This document shows, one piece after another, positions 12,370-23,946 of a DNA stretch of 60,000 nucleotides; positions within the stretch are counted from its first letter, which is position 1; each line of letters starts with the position of its first letter. The stretch spans positions 81,538,338-81,598,337 of the forward strand of contig CM043953.1 of assembly GCA_014529385.2 (NCBI GenBank), written 5' to 3'. The position numbers and the translations under genes were made by a program. The stretch comes from Adiantum capillus-veneris (Eukaryota; Streptophyta; Polypodiopsida; Polypodiales; Pteridaceae). Below the pieces are notes generated by a model. That model did not search any database and was not told the DNA's origin. It worked only from the letters and a program-made list of their open reading frames with translations.

Positions 12370-13170
12370 AAGACAACCGTGTTTGGCACACGTAAAAATA
12401 CCTTTTCGCTTTCATGAAAGTAACTTGTCAATGTTTCTCATCACCATTCTTTTATACCGATCCTATGCTTGTCAAACATTTTAATGATCCAATCTCAGCA
12501 TTTCCATGTGGTCTTGGAGAAAACCCTTGACTTGCTAAAGTTTCTTAGTTGCCTAGGTTAAAACCCATACCTAAGCATGAAAAGACTAAATCTGGTGACC
12601 CATGTTGAAAACCATACATAAGCATGAAAGAACTGAAACCAGTCGTTGTCACATGCTTGACACTATTATAAGCAAACTCAAGAATAGGGAAAATTTTCCC
12701 AATCTAATTGCCTTTTGTTAATGTATGCCCATAGCATATCCTCTAGGACTTGATTACGTGTTTAGTTTGACCATCAGTTTCAAAATGATCTGTAGTACTG
12801 ATGTTGAGTTATGTATCCAATTGTTTAAATTTAGCCCTCTAGAAATGATTTTAAACTTGGGATAATGACCACTCACAATATTGATGGACAACCCATACAG
12901 CCTATACAGATTGTCAACAAATAACTTAGTTAATGTTGGACTTTTAATTGTGGACTTGGTACAATGAAGACCTTTGGTTCACCCTCTATAGCCCGCCAAG
13001 TGCAAGGTGACCTTGCCTCAAGAAGTTTGCAAGATGGTGAAGTTTCCATGAGCTTTTATGATTTTCTGTTCACATTGTCTTTACCCATGGCCACCCTATT
13101 TTTAGTCTTAAAGTTCATGCAAGACTCCTTTCACTTGCTTTTGCCATTTCAAATTCCTTGCCAAAACGTG
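12370..13170 (-). pseudogene. Ty3/gypsy integrase fragment (minus)
   Basis: The minus strand gives LTKLFVDNLYRLYGLSINIV, then FETDGQTKHV (the DGQTE motif) and KIFPILEFAYNS with TTGFSSFMLMYG. These are core and post-core blocks of gypsy integrase, in several frames. The region near 12380-12450 is homologous to 9340-9410 (same words around CAATGTTTCTCATCA), so it is a second copy of the same chromovirus family. It is heavily decayed. Confidence 0.75.
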
Positions 13171-13198
13171 TAATGCCTTTCCAGTTGGCTCGTCCAAT

Positions 13199-13200
<2 letters not shown>

Positions 13201-13256
<56 letters not shown>
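13201..13256. repeat. (TC)n microsatellite
   Basis: Uninterrupted TC dinucleotides over 56 bp, read as Arg-Glu repeats on the other strand. Confidence 0.98.
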
Positions 13257-13259
<3 letters not shown>

Positions 13260-13808
13260 TGGAAGTGAAGATGACTATCGACAAGGAAAGGGAGAATTTC
13301 ATGGTATTTTGGATGGTTTTTGAAGGATATGGCTTCTTCATGCGTATAGAAATTTGGGGATTTTTGCTATCAAGGTTCTTGAAAGGTGGGAATTGAAGCT
13401 TTCATGAAAAGGTTTTCATTTTGGAAAACACAATCGATGTGTACACTAATAGTGGTGTGTATGGATAAGTTGTGAACTTTGAATATTGAGAATCATTCAT
13501 TAGAATAAGTTATTGATTGCAAGCTTCATTCATGTCTTATTTCTTTGCTATACAACATTAATCTAGAGTTCCATTCTCTTTGATTTCTCTCAAATCAATC
13601 TAAATTCCATACCATCTTCTGCTACTAGGACTAGAATAGCACTATCTGGATCCTATTCTCTTTATTTTTGCTCCCCTCTCACATCTCTCAGAGCCAGAGG
13701 CTCGATGCCTTCCCGATCTCCCTTGGAGAATGATGGCACTCTGATGACGTGTGTGGCTACGAGCAACATGCAGACTCAATGGAGGTGTTTAGATAAGGTG
13801 GCATGGAT

Positions 13809-13853
<45 letters not shown>

Positions 13854-14919
13854 ACTTTGAATAAATGACATCTCTCTTATCTTTGGGTCGAGATCCCTTG
13901 TACGTGCTTACGTGCTCTATTCCCTTCCTCTATGTTTCTCCTTCTTCACCTCCTTCAACCTCTCTCGGCCTCCATGGAACATGATTTCCAACAAGGCATC
14001 CACAAAGAGTCTATGCAAACATTTCCTCTCTTCTCACATTGTTGTTCTTACACCATGTTTGATGAGCGCAATAAAAAAGTTTTCATTGTTTTTCCTCTTA
14101 TTATTCCTTTGTATGGCTTCATGTTGTTGGTAAGATTTTGTCCCTTGTGAGTTGTGACTTGGTTTTTCATAGGTGCCCATATGCAAAGCATCCTAACAAT
14201 GTCACAATACTCTTTGGCATGCTTTGTCAGAGAGGTTTGTGGCATAATGGGACCAATCAAAACAATGACTTTCCTTCTGATGGTGCAAGCGATGTTTTGA
14301 CACATATTTTCTTGTTATGAGGCATTTGGAGGTCTGCTTGCTTACATACTTTTGTAGCTCAGGCTGAAGTTTAGAAGTTGGGGCACTTTTTGTGTCACTA
14401 TTCCCTTACATGACTTCTTTAGACATGTAATCTTTGGAGCAAGCTTAACTTTGTTCTTGAAATTTTTGTACGTATCAATGTTTTGCATGTTTTCTAGTGG
14501 TCCTCATATGAGTACGTGTGTGCTTGTGTGTATAGGGTGTGTATTTGCCTTGTCTGTAAAATATACTAATGTGTGCTATGAAAACAAATGAGGGTTGAAC
14601 AGGGCTTATTGATAAATCTCAAAAAAATCGTTCTCTTGTTCTTAAGGAAATGTGATTTTTAGTCAATGTTTGGCTAAAAGTTTTATTACATTTGAAAGCA
14701 TGACATTGAGGGCATCCTTTTTTACACCTTTTTTATAATAAAAAAAGCTTGTTTTGTGCATGCAACCATTGGTTAGGGGAAGTAAATCCATGATGAGATT
14801 TCAGAAAAGTATTATCCATGGTGTGGGTGGCTTAACAAGGAGAAAACATATGGTGAGGTTTTAATGAAGGGGTTGTTGAAGCATCAAATTGTGCTCAACA
14901 TATATATGTATGTTGACTG
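13257..14919. other. No recognisable gene; contains (TG)n at 13811-13845
   Basis: Overlapping short frames between 13912 and 14320 on both strands carry no domain I recognise. Apart from the microsatellite, nothing was assigned. Confidence 0.5.
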
Positions 14920-15038
14920 TGCAACAGCCAAAAGCGGGGTGTGCCTGCAAAAATACTCAAAACTACATGATAAAATGAATAAATCAACATATTTGTATAC
15001 TAGTGAATACCACAAGCACATAATGGAAGCTATACGTG

Positions 15039-15087
<49 letters not shown>

Positions 15088-15118
15088 CTAATGTAAATAA
15101 CTATATCAATTTTCATCA
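14920..15118 (-). mobile_element. LTR-like repeat, left copy (minus)
   Basis: It starts TGCAACAG on the plus strand and matches 20226-20390 over about 165 bp, including AAGCGGGGTGTGCCT and a (CA)n tract. It then matches the far end of the right copy (TAACTATATCAATTTTCAT). It lacks roughly 300 bp present in the right copy. With a primer-binding site next to the right copy, it is read as the 3' LTR of a minus-strand element. Confidence 0.65.
15040..15084. repeat. (CA)n microsatellite
   Basis: CA dinucleotides inside the left LTR-like copy; the homologous tract in the right copy is at 20347-20387. Confidence 0.97.
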
Positions 15119-15519
15119 CATACCTCTTTGTTAGAAAGCAATTGTTCCTCAGTTGCTAAGATAAAAACGTGCAAATCATACTTGTCAAAAAATAATGGTT
15201 AGAATTAATTGTCAAAAATAAAACTCTTAAATTTAAACAAATGGATTTATTTATGCTTGTTGTTATCCACATACTAGTGTTCCATACCACTAGAATATGC
15301 AATATATGTCAATGTATCAAGATATCATTGGTCACATTCATCATTCAAAAATCAATCTTTATAAATTCCAAGTCCATTCCATAAACACTATCGTGATAGG
15401 AAATCATCATATACCAAATCCAACTCCAAATCCAAATATCTTCCATTTTATACTCGGTAACAAAATCATACCAAGGACAGTGGTAGCCAGCCACTGCAAC
15501 ATGATTTTGTGATCAATAT

Positions 15520-15845
15520 TGCATAAATTGGCAAATCTACACCAATGAGATGTGCTACCTAGATCAATAAATCTTCACTTGTATTGCCTAAACTGACGGA
15601 TCTGTAGTTTAAGTTTGTGTTGCCTAAATCGATGAATCTACACTAGTGCTGCCTAAACCTACAGATCTGCACTTAATATCATTTAAAATAGTGAATCTGT
15701 AGTTTGTGTGTGTGCTACCTAAAACGGCAAATCTACACTCGTGCTGCCTACATCAATGGATCTACAAGATAAGTGGTGTTGCCTAAATCGGTGAATCTAC
15801 CCAAGGATGAGCATTTACACACTACCTAAATCAGTTAATCCATGC
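15520..15845. repeat. Degenerate minisatellite, unit about 30-40 bp
   Basis: About ten imperfect units share a core of the form TGCCTAAATCGRTGAATCT followed by ACACTNGTG. Examples start near 15582, 15630, 15660, 15745 and 15780. No coding frame follows the repeat. Confidence 0.8.
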
Positions 15846-17447
15846 GCATGTGACCAATGGACTAGACAAAGGGTATTAAAAAAACCCAAAATATTTGCTA
15901 CCTATTTGGTGCCGAATTGGAGTAGGTTGGGGTACTGAAGTATGTAGCAAATGTTGACGATCATCCCAAATGAATTGAGCTCTTGTGAGTAGGTGTATAG
16001 TTTGACAGCAATGTGTGTCAGTAGAAGCTCCAATCAATGTAACTACAAGCCATGATGCTAGAGATAATAGATTTTATAGCTTATAACACAATGTAAACAA
16101 GTAAAAGTGCTATGCTTCTAAAAAGGGTCCGACGGTATTCTTGCTTGTTGCAAAATTGCTTGAGTATAGCCTCTTAGAAATATCTCCAAGGAGAGTCGCT
16201 TAAAAGAAATCAAATAAAATGAGCATTACTGTATCAAATTGAATATGTTAAATTGAGGGATTGTCATATAAGAAGATGTTATAAAAGGTGGTGCAAAATT
16301 TGGAGATCTTAAGATAAGGAAGGGAGTAGAATAAACACTAAGGTGGTGTAATATATATGGTATCTAGGTGTATAGAGAGAGAAAGCTTACTCGTGAGAGG
16401 TAAGTGAAATTATCTTGCTACATGTGTACTGTCAAAATATATTGAGAATTTTCATACTTGTAGGTTCGTTGATGTGATAGCATTGTACTTAGCTTTATGT
16501 ACAAAAGTGTTTCTCAAAGACAAAGCATTAAAGATGATTTCTTATTACTTCAACAACAATTTGACTGCACACTAATACATTAACATTTTAAAAGCCGTTA
16601 ATGATGAAATTGGGGAGGTTTTCCAATAAAAAAGAATGAAAACAGGCAATTTTGAGTACAAACAAGCAGATAATGAAGGTGCCATATAAATTTGCAAAAT
16701 GGTTTGTAGAGCTAGGTGACTAGTGGATATCATTCTTATGTTAAAATTGTACTAGGCCAATCAATAACACTAAATGAAACACTAATCTAAGTGCTCAATT
16801 TTTGAGAATTTGTTTATATATGACTTTGCAGATATTTGATCTTATACTTGGTGAAGAGGTGTAAGAGTGATAGTCAAAGCATGAAGCCAATCCATAAAGA
16901 CTAATTGAACTCATGATGAAATATAGAGATATGTGATGATCATCACATAGAATAGGCTAAAAGTAGGTCTCCCAAAGTTGTTGGTATCAAATTTTGGCCT
17001 AGAAGTAAGTACCCTTCATTATTGTATGCATCTACCAAGGAGTATCAGAAATATTGGGAGGGATGTGATACAACAATTTCACTACCATATGATGCAAATA
17101 GATGAAGCAATATCGAGTAATAATCAACAACAAATTCACAACCATATGATGCTACATCTAAGATAATTGTATAGCAATCAAAGAAAAAATCTAATTCCAT
17201 TACATCACAGATAACGGGTATAAATGTACATTACTCAGCTAAGGGCTCGTGCAAATAGTGATGAGAGAGTAATTTTCTTGTTTACAATAGATAGATGCTT
17301 ATATAGTTGTATCTGCATTCTAGTAATTGAGATAGCAATCAGTTTGGGTGTTGGTAGCTACAAGTGTATCTGGTCAGAGTCTTCATATGGTCATCATTGC
17401 TAGAATATTAAGGCATGATGCATCTTAAGAGGGAAGATTTTACCTAC

Positions 17448-17450
<3 letters not shown>

Positions 17451-17494
<44 letters not shown>

Positions 17495-17503
17495 GGGGGG
17501 GGG
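17451..17503. repeat. (TG)n followed by a 26-base G run
   Basis: TG dinucleotides end at 17477 and are followed by 26 consecutive G (17478-17503). The G run could form a quadruplex; its length may also be affected by sequencing error. Confidence 0.9.
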
Positions 17504-18026
17504 TGGATCAACACTTAAACCAAACAACTCATTTTAAAGTTCAAAAAGCAGAGCCCCACCTCTTTGTTGCCCAAGTTCTCAAAAGAAAGATCAAAGTAAA
17601 GAAGTGACACTGAAAACTGAATTTTGAAGTGCTTTACAAGCAACTATGCTTGTATATGCAAATATCTTGTATATATACACAAGAAAAGCCCAATGTCATC
17701 TAGTGAAGGAAAGTGAAACAAATAAACTCATGGTTTTTTTTCACAAGAACTGCCCTGTCGAGTCCTATCACATAGTATTCATGGAAAACCTTTATCCCCA
17801 AACATACATAAACCCTTTAATCCTTTTTTAAAAGTGGAAAATTAAACTATATTTTTGGCTATATTTACCCTATTTTCAAGCAAATGCTAAGCAAAATTTT
17901 TCCTTTTCACTTGCACATTAACCGGATGTCTTGAATTTCTAACTAGATTAAGGCTAAGCTGGGATACACTTTTCCCGAACACTACTCTGACTGCTATACA
18001 ATCCACATAAAGTTAAGTATTATATA

Positions 18027-18045
18027 TGTGTGTGTGTGTGTGTGA

Positions 18046-18079
<34 letters not shown>
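18027..18079. repeat. (TG)n-(TA)n microsatellite
   Basis: TG repeats with one GA interruption run into TA repeats at 18061-18079. Confidence 0.95.
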
Positions 18080-20211
18080 TTATTTATTTAAGGGTTCATG
18101 AAAGACATGCCCTTAAAACCTTGAGGCCATCTTTCACTTTCACTATGGAAAATACACGCCTACCATCTCAACATGGCCCTTACAGGCCTATCCTGGTGTG
18201 ACAAAATCGTGGGCAAGTAGGGCTATTTTGAAGCTTGGTGAAACAAAAGAATACAAAACTGCATTTATGTAAGGACAGGCTAGATATGCAATACAAAGAA
18301 TCGTCTTAAAAAAAATGTATTTTTGTTTATTAGTATCATTATTATTATTGTTATTGTTAATTTTTTTCCACTCTGTCATCTTCGCAAGGCATCATCACCA
18401 TCAAAAAGCAGGCGACGATTTGAAATGCCCATCGGTCTATGTGTAAGAGAAAGAATATTGTTGATTCATTAAAGAGGAACTATAGCCAAAGGGCAACTTC
18501 TCATATTTTGTGTGTGTGTGTGTGTGTACGTGAATGTGTGAGCTTGCATCTAGAGGGAGACAAAATTTGTGTGTGCCTTGAGAGGGCTTCGTAGCCAATG
18601 CAAAATTGCGAAGGGTGCAAGTGTGTATGCTCAACATGCATATGTAGTAAACTACCAAGAAGAAGCGCTCACGTATGGAGCAAACTACAAAGAAGTGAGC
18701 GCGTGTGGTGTGGGTGTGTATTTGTGTGCATCATCTGAATTGGCAAGTGAGTGAGTGTGTGTGTGTGTGGGAGAGATAAAAAGAGGGTTTTTCTCTTCTC
18801 CTTAGTGGCGTGCAACCAGAACAAGGAGCCGTAAAAATTAATAAGAGAAGAAAAGAAAAATTGAGTGATAGGCAACAGAGAGTAGGCGCATGTGTGTGGA
18901 GAACGAGGAGGTGAGAGAGATAGGGAAAGAATCGCTGAAGATTTTAGTAATGTCCCACTTTGCTTGGTAGCTTCAAAGCTTTGCAACCTGCATGAGAGTT
19001 TGAACAGTGCCACTGCTAAAGATTTTTATTAATCTATCATAGGCCTTGCTTACACTCAATGCCATGCATACTATGCTCCATTCAAAAAGGTGGCACAAGG
19101 TGGGGCACCACTTTTTTTGGAGAGTTACCAGCTATGAAGATTCTCACCCTCACATGTAGTTGATGCTCTCTATCTACACTAAATCCGCATGGCCGTCACA
19201 AGCTTGACTCATTAGCTAAACATGATCTAAATCATAGCCACAGGCAGTCCCCATCATTGATGCACGGATCAGGTCATCGTTTACTACCGCATGCACGAAT
19301 GACGTGGGCCACTTGTTTAACGACTCTGGCACTACATTGAAATTTGTTGATATTAGTTTGCTATTGCGGCAGTGTGCTCTCCATGCTTCTCTATGATTCC
19401 GTTGTCAGCTTTGCTAGTGTTTATTTTAGTGCGCCGCTGTTGAAGCAATACTCTTTCTTTGCTGGCATCCCCAAGTGGTTATCGATGTTGACGGGTGGGA
19501 ACGATTTTTCGTTGGCCTTGCTATTTTTTTCCTCGAGATAACTTGTCACTACATGTGTTGCACATGCATGGCACTGCCCGCTTGATGTCAAATTTGAAGT
19601 TGCTACTGCAGCCGAATGGCAAAGGCCCACAAAGTTGCTATTGTCCCTCGCGATCAGCTTGGTTTATTGTGTCATTCAACAAGTACAAATACCCATTAGA
19701 TCTTATGAATTCCCAACCTCTAAGGTTTAATAAGTTTGTTGTGCTATCTAAATAATAATAATAACCTTTTGATCTTGAAGTTCCTTGAAGTCCTCCTTCT
19801 CTTCCTCTCCTGGTCTTTAGGGATTCCTTCCAAGACGAGAGTTTCCATGAGGATCTTTGGGGATTTGGATCAATTTTAATGGATCTCCCCTGTCACTTTA
19901 AAAAAATAGTCCTCCTCTTTGGTTTGTCTTCTTCTCCTTCTCTTCTACCGAATCTTTGGTGGACTTCTTATCGGTTAATACTCACTCTTGCTTAAACTAA
20001 CAACTAATTAAAATCTATCAATACTAATTAGATCTCACTAGTCAATTATGAACTTATATCACCTTTCATCACCTCTCTTTCACTACAAATATATATCAAG
20101 CACAAAAGGAAGAGGAAAAGAAAAATAAACAAAAAAGAAGGATCGAGAAAAGAAAGACTTAGTTGTATCGTTGTTGCACATATTAATTGAGGAACCACAC
20201 ACATCGATGTG

Positions 20212-20225
20212 AGCTATGATACCAC
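20212..20225 (-). promoter_or_regulatory. Primer-binding site, tRNA-Met type
   Basis: The minus strand reads TGGTATCATAGCTC directly after the LTR end. This is one mismatch from the initiator-tRNA-Met primer site TGGTATCAGAGC common in plant Copia elements. It fixes the orientation and the inner edge of the LTR at 20226. Confidence 0.8.
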
Positions 20226-20342
20226 TGCAACAGTCGGAAGCGGGGTGTGCCTACAAAAATGCTCAAAACTGCATGTTAAAACGAATAAATCAACAAATCT
20301 ATATATATGGTGAAGACCACAAGCACATAACTGTAGCTATAT

Positions 20343-20389
<47 letters not shown>

Positions 20390-20720
20390 GTAGGAGAGCA
20401 TGGATCAATGCACCTCCTAGAAACGGAGTGCTACACTGGCACATAACAAGAGAGGAGAGGCAAGGAGAGAAGAATAACACAAACACTGGGTGCAATCTCC
20501 CCCCATCCAAGAGTGAGAATTTTCCTCTTGCATGTATTTATTTATAGATTTCTTGAATGCTCAAAATGGACAGACTGCCTGATCAGACATAATAATGATC
20601 ATAGCTCATAAAGAGCACGTGAATAATAAAATGTACATAAATGTAATATCCTTTTTCATAGCCCATCATGCTTTTTCCACGTGTTAGCTGCAGTGAATAA
20701 CTATATATCAATTTTCATTA
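20226..20720 (-). mobile_element. 5' LTR of a minus-strand element
   Basis: It starts TGCAACAG on the plus strand, next to a primer site, and shares its two ends with the repeat at 14920-15118. Its extra middle part contains a promoter-like CTATAAATAAATAC on the minus strand (about 20530-20545) and the (CA)n tract at 20347-20387. The outer boundary near 20720 is approximate; no clear target duplication was found. Confidence 0.65.
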
Positions 20721-20879
20721 TAGACTATGGTCCTCTTACTAGGCATGACAATCCTAAAGTACTTGCTTTCACGTGATGTCATCACATAGGATGGACCGAG
20801 AATAGGTATGTCAAGGCTAGGCAAGGTTACCGGGCTCTATGTTGTTTTGAGAAGATGCTATGTAAGGAAAATCTTGAAA

Positions 20880-21430
20880 TGAAGTGGCATGTGTGTGTGC
20901 CCTAAAGGTTCTTGATGCTATTGGTTTTTGGCTCGAGAAGACATTGTAGGAAACTCTTTGGTTGATATATACACTCAATGTGGTTTGTGGCAGGTTTACA
21001 TAGAAGTGATTGATTCTCTCTTTTCATATTATGTAGTTTCTTGGAAGCCATTTACTTGAGGGTATGGTAAACATGGGCATATCCAACAAGCATTGAAGCT
21101 TGTTGCTTACTGAATTGATGCATTGGTACACATGTACTCAAATCTTGCTTACAAAGGCACATGTGGTATTTGATAATAATATATTGTTGTCTCATGGACA
21201 TCATTGATTGCATGATATAGTGAGCATGAACCAGAAGAACAAGCCCTTAAAATGACATCACCTATGCTTATTTCTTGACATCATTCAAAATGTTGCATGT
21301 CATGCTGGAAAATGGTTTGATTGACATATACACCAAATGTGACATCCTAGCAAAACCACAAGAATTTCTTAGTGAGATTCTTATCAAGGATGTTTTCTCT
21401 TAGACTTCTCTTGGAGAATTGATTACTGGT
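20880..21430 (+). pseudogene. Pentatricopeptide-repeat (PPR) protein relic
   Basis: Three degenerate repeats are visible on the plus strand. The first reads VGNSLVDIYTQCG and then YVVSWKPFT, a TGA, and GYGKHGHIQQALKL. The second reads IVVSWTSLIA and YSEHEPEEQALK. The third reads NGLIDIYTKCDILAKPQEF and then KDVFS, a TAG, and TSLGELITG. These match the PLS-type pattern (NALVDMYAKCG / DVVSWNALIAGY..HG...EAL) of plant organellar RNA-editing proteins. Stops interrupt two repeats and frames change between them. It has no neighbouring gene context and is probably a retro- or fragment copy. Confidence 0.8.
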
Positions 21431-22780
21431 TAAGGCAAAAGGTGCTTGATGAGATACGCACCCTCACAAAAGCACATAAATTCCATTCTATAATTAGGGT
21501 TTCTGTTTATTATTGTTGAACCACTCCATGAAAGTATATCATGCTTACTATTTAGGCTAAAGTAAACAATGTTGTTTGGATGAAGTTCTTGGACAAACAA
21601 AGATCAGCTTGATAATGTGTAAATGAGGTATAACCACATACTAGTGGCATCCATGTGGTTTGATCTAGATAAGAGTGGATCAAAAAATGGAAGATTTAGG
21701 GGCCAAATTCATCTAAGGTTGTGCTTTGATGGGGGATATCATGTTATTAATGATGCGGCCTTTTTACGAGCTCTGACCACAAGCCTACTGCCAATAGATT
21801 TGGGACAAACCCTTGGAAGTCCTTGAAATTGGGATCTACATGTTCGATGCAACTATGGTTGTATCTACTATGAATGCCCTCTCCACTTGATGTGCACATG
21901 TGTCAAGGTTGGTAGACACTAGTCATGTGACGTACCCTATGTGGTAGGGGAGCTCAAAAATCTAGTTAACCATGATAAGTAGGTTTAGAATAAGCCACCT
22001 ATAGTGCTTGCATGGATGACAAAACTACTCTTTCTAGCTCCACAAAAGAGCATGTGTTGTACAACTTTTATGCATATTAATCATGCAATTTTTGCAACCA
22101 TATTCACTGGATGCATTGGTAATTAATTAATCCTTGGTCTAAGTTTAATCCACCTATAATTAAGCCATGAATGGATGCTTGTTCCATCCTCCATAATCTA
22201 CATCAATTGGTATTATCTTTTATGGTATAAAGTAGCATCCCTTAACCTACTACAACCTAGGCATAATTCCTCTATACTAGATCACATTGGTACCTCTTTT
22301 TTGCCATTGTGATTGCTAACTTCTATGCATTATATTTAGGTTTGGCACTAATCACCTTTCTAGTCTCTCTCTGCTAGAGTCAATTAGTGATGGAATACAT
22401 ACAATTCTTTCTGCCACTACCCATGCTAGTGTAATTAAGAAAGGAGATTTGCATTTGCACATGCATATGCTATGAATCACGACTCTCTTTGCTCATGATT
22501 GAGCCATATTTAGTCATTTTATCGCATTTTGTGTGCACTTTGGCCTTATAGCTTTTGTTAAAGCCCTCAATTATATAATTTAGCCAAATCTCTGCAAAAT
22601 TCAACACATCACTACTATAAAGCTGTGTATCTCTCCATGTACATCATATTGAAATCAAGCAATATATTCAATATTTGATGGTTTATTATCATAGAGTATT
22701 GGACACGGTCCATCACACATGTAAGACCTTCCTCTCACATAAGAGAAGTGCACCAATATTGGGGGGTAGGGAGATAAGAA
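21431..22780. other. No recognisable gene
   Basis: A 67-codon plus frame at 21623-21826 has no recognisable domain. The right end probably belongs to the Copia LTR that precedes 22815, whose left edge I cannot place. Confidence 0.45.
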
Positions 22781-22814
22781 TTGTGTGTGTTTCCCTAAAA
22801 CCCTCTTTCCAACA

Positions 22815-22830
22815 ATTGATATTACAGTAG
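22815..22830 (+). promoter_or_regulatory. Degenerate Copia primer-binding site
   Basis: ATTGATATTACAGTAG follows ...CCAACA and resembles TTGGTATCAGAGC with several changes. It sits about 360 bp upstream of a copia gag start, the usual layout. Confidence 0.45.
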
Positions 22831-23177
22831 TTGCGTTCTCTCGGGCTCAGTCGTCAGCATTGCCAGCACATGCCTGCTCACTTTCTCCGATTTCAGTGAG
22901 CTTTGGTGAGCATCAGTAGGCTGACAAATACTTCGGGTAAACTCGTAGAGCTTGGTCTGCTCAAAATTTCCATTCAAGCTCATTTCGGCCTCCATTTCCA
23001 CTACATGCAGTATTGTGCAAACAAATTTGTCCTTTTGTGCAGAATTTTTTTCAGTGTCGTTTTTTTGCATAACAGGTCCCTTTTAGCCTTCTTTGGGTTG
23101 TGCTATATAGCACATGTTAGTCCCCCTTCATTTCTCATCTTTTTGGGTAGTTTTCACATCAGGTGTATACATTCTCC

Positions 23178-23778
23178 ATGGTTGACAACAACACAAATGT
23201 GTTCAAGATGTTTGTTGCTGAGGATAGATTGGATGGCGACAATTACTTAATGTGGGATTACATGATGCAACATGTTCTTGTGTCAAAGGGCATTTGGAAT
23301 CTTGTGAAAGGCATTGATGTATGTCTCGATTCTGTGGATACATGCGACACTGAGGATGTTGCAGGTTTTGGTGACAGAATTGCTATTGCTAGAGCTGCTT
23401 TTCCTACGGCTGAGCAGGCTCGTTGGGATGTAAGAGATGCATAGGCTCACGCATTGATTGCATCGTCTGTGAAGCACACTATTAGTCCTCACATTTGTTC
23501 AGCTAAACCTATAAAACAAGCTTGGGATATTGTGGTTGGTCTTTATTCAAGTCGCAATGAGGCTAAAATTGCACTGTTGTGTAAAGAGCTGGAGTCGAAG
23601 ATTATGCATGAGGAAGATGAAATGGAAACTTTCCTTGCTCATATCAAGGATATTAATGAGCAACTTATTTCTGTAGGCAAAGTCAATTCTGACAGTTCCC
23701 TTGTGTAGACTATTCTTGATGCTTTGCCAGATTCTTACTAGACTTTTGCCAATACTTGGAAACTTATGACCCAAGGAA
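23178..23778 (+). pseudogene. Copia gag, N-terminal part (plus)
   Basis: Starting at an ATG (23178), the frame reads RLDGDNYLMWDYMMQHVL, SKGIWNLVKGID, then ASSVKHTISPHI, KQAWDIVVGLYS and CKELESKIMHEEDEMETFLA. This is the standard copia capsid domain. In-frame stops occur near 23441 and 23706. The gag is cut at AAGGAA (23773-23778) by a chromovirus 5' LTR. It ends in ...KLMTQGN, exactly where the minus-strand gag at 8760 resumes. Confidence 0.9.
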
Positions 23779-23934
23779 ATGTCATGCCAAGGGAAACCTT
23801 GGAGAGTCACAGACCAGGCCAAGGGTTGACTACCAAGGTGTGGACAGGGGAATACCTTATGCTAACAACCAAGGACCTACATAAAGGGTGGTAGGGAGGA
23901 TGTATTCCCAAGGCAGTTCCTCAGGCCTTTACAT
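23779..23934 (+). mobile_element. Chromovirus 5' LTR (plus)
   Basis: The 156-bp LTR begins ATGTCATGCCAAGG and ends CCTTTACAT. It is preceded by AAGGAA and followed directly by a primer site, so it is a 5' LTR. It is about 89% identical to the minus-strand 3' LTR at 8761-8917, with differences mainly transitions. Confidence 0.85.
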
Positions 23935-23946
23935 TGTTATCAAAGC
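23935..23946 (+). promoter_or_regulatory. Primer-binding site, tRNA-Met type
   Basis: TGTTATCAAAGC abuts the LTR end and matches TGGTATCAGAGC at 10 of 12 positions. Confidence 0.7.

Larger units (their letters stand above)
15846..20211. other. Element interior without recognisable coding
   Basis: This stretch lies between the two minus-strand LTR-like repeats. All short frames on both strands lack gag, protease, IN or RT motifs. It holds a (TG)n-(G)n tract at 17451-17503, a (TG)n-(TA)n tract at 18027-18079 and scattered TG runs at 18.5-18.8 kb. It may be the interior of a large non-coding derivative, or unrelated DNA. Confidence 0.45.
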
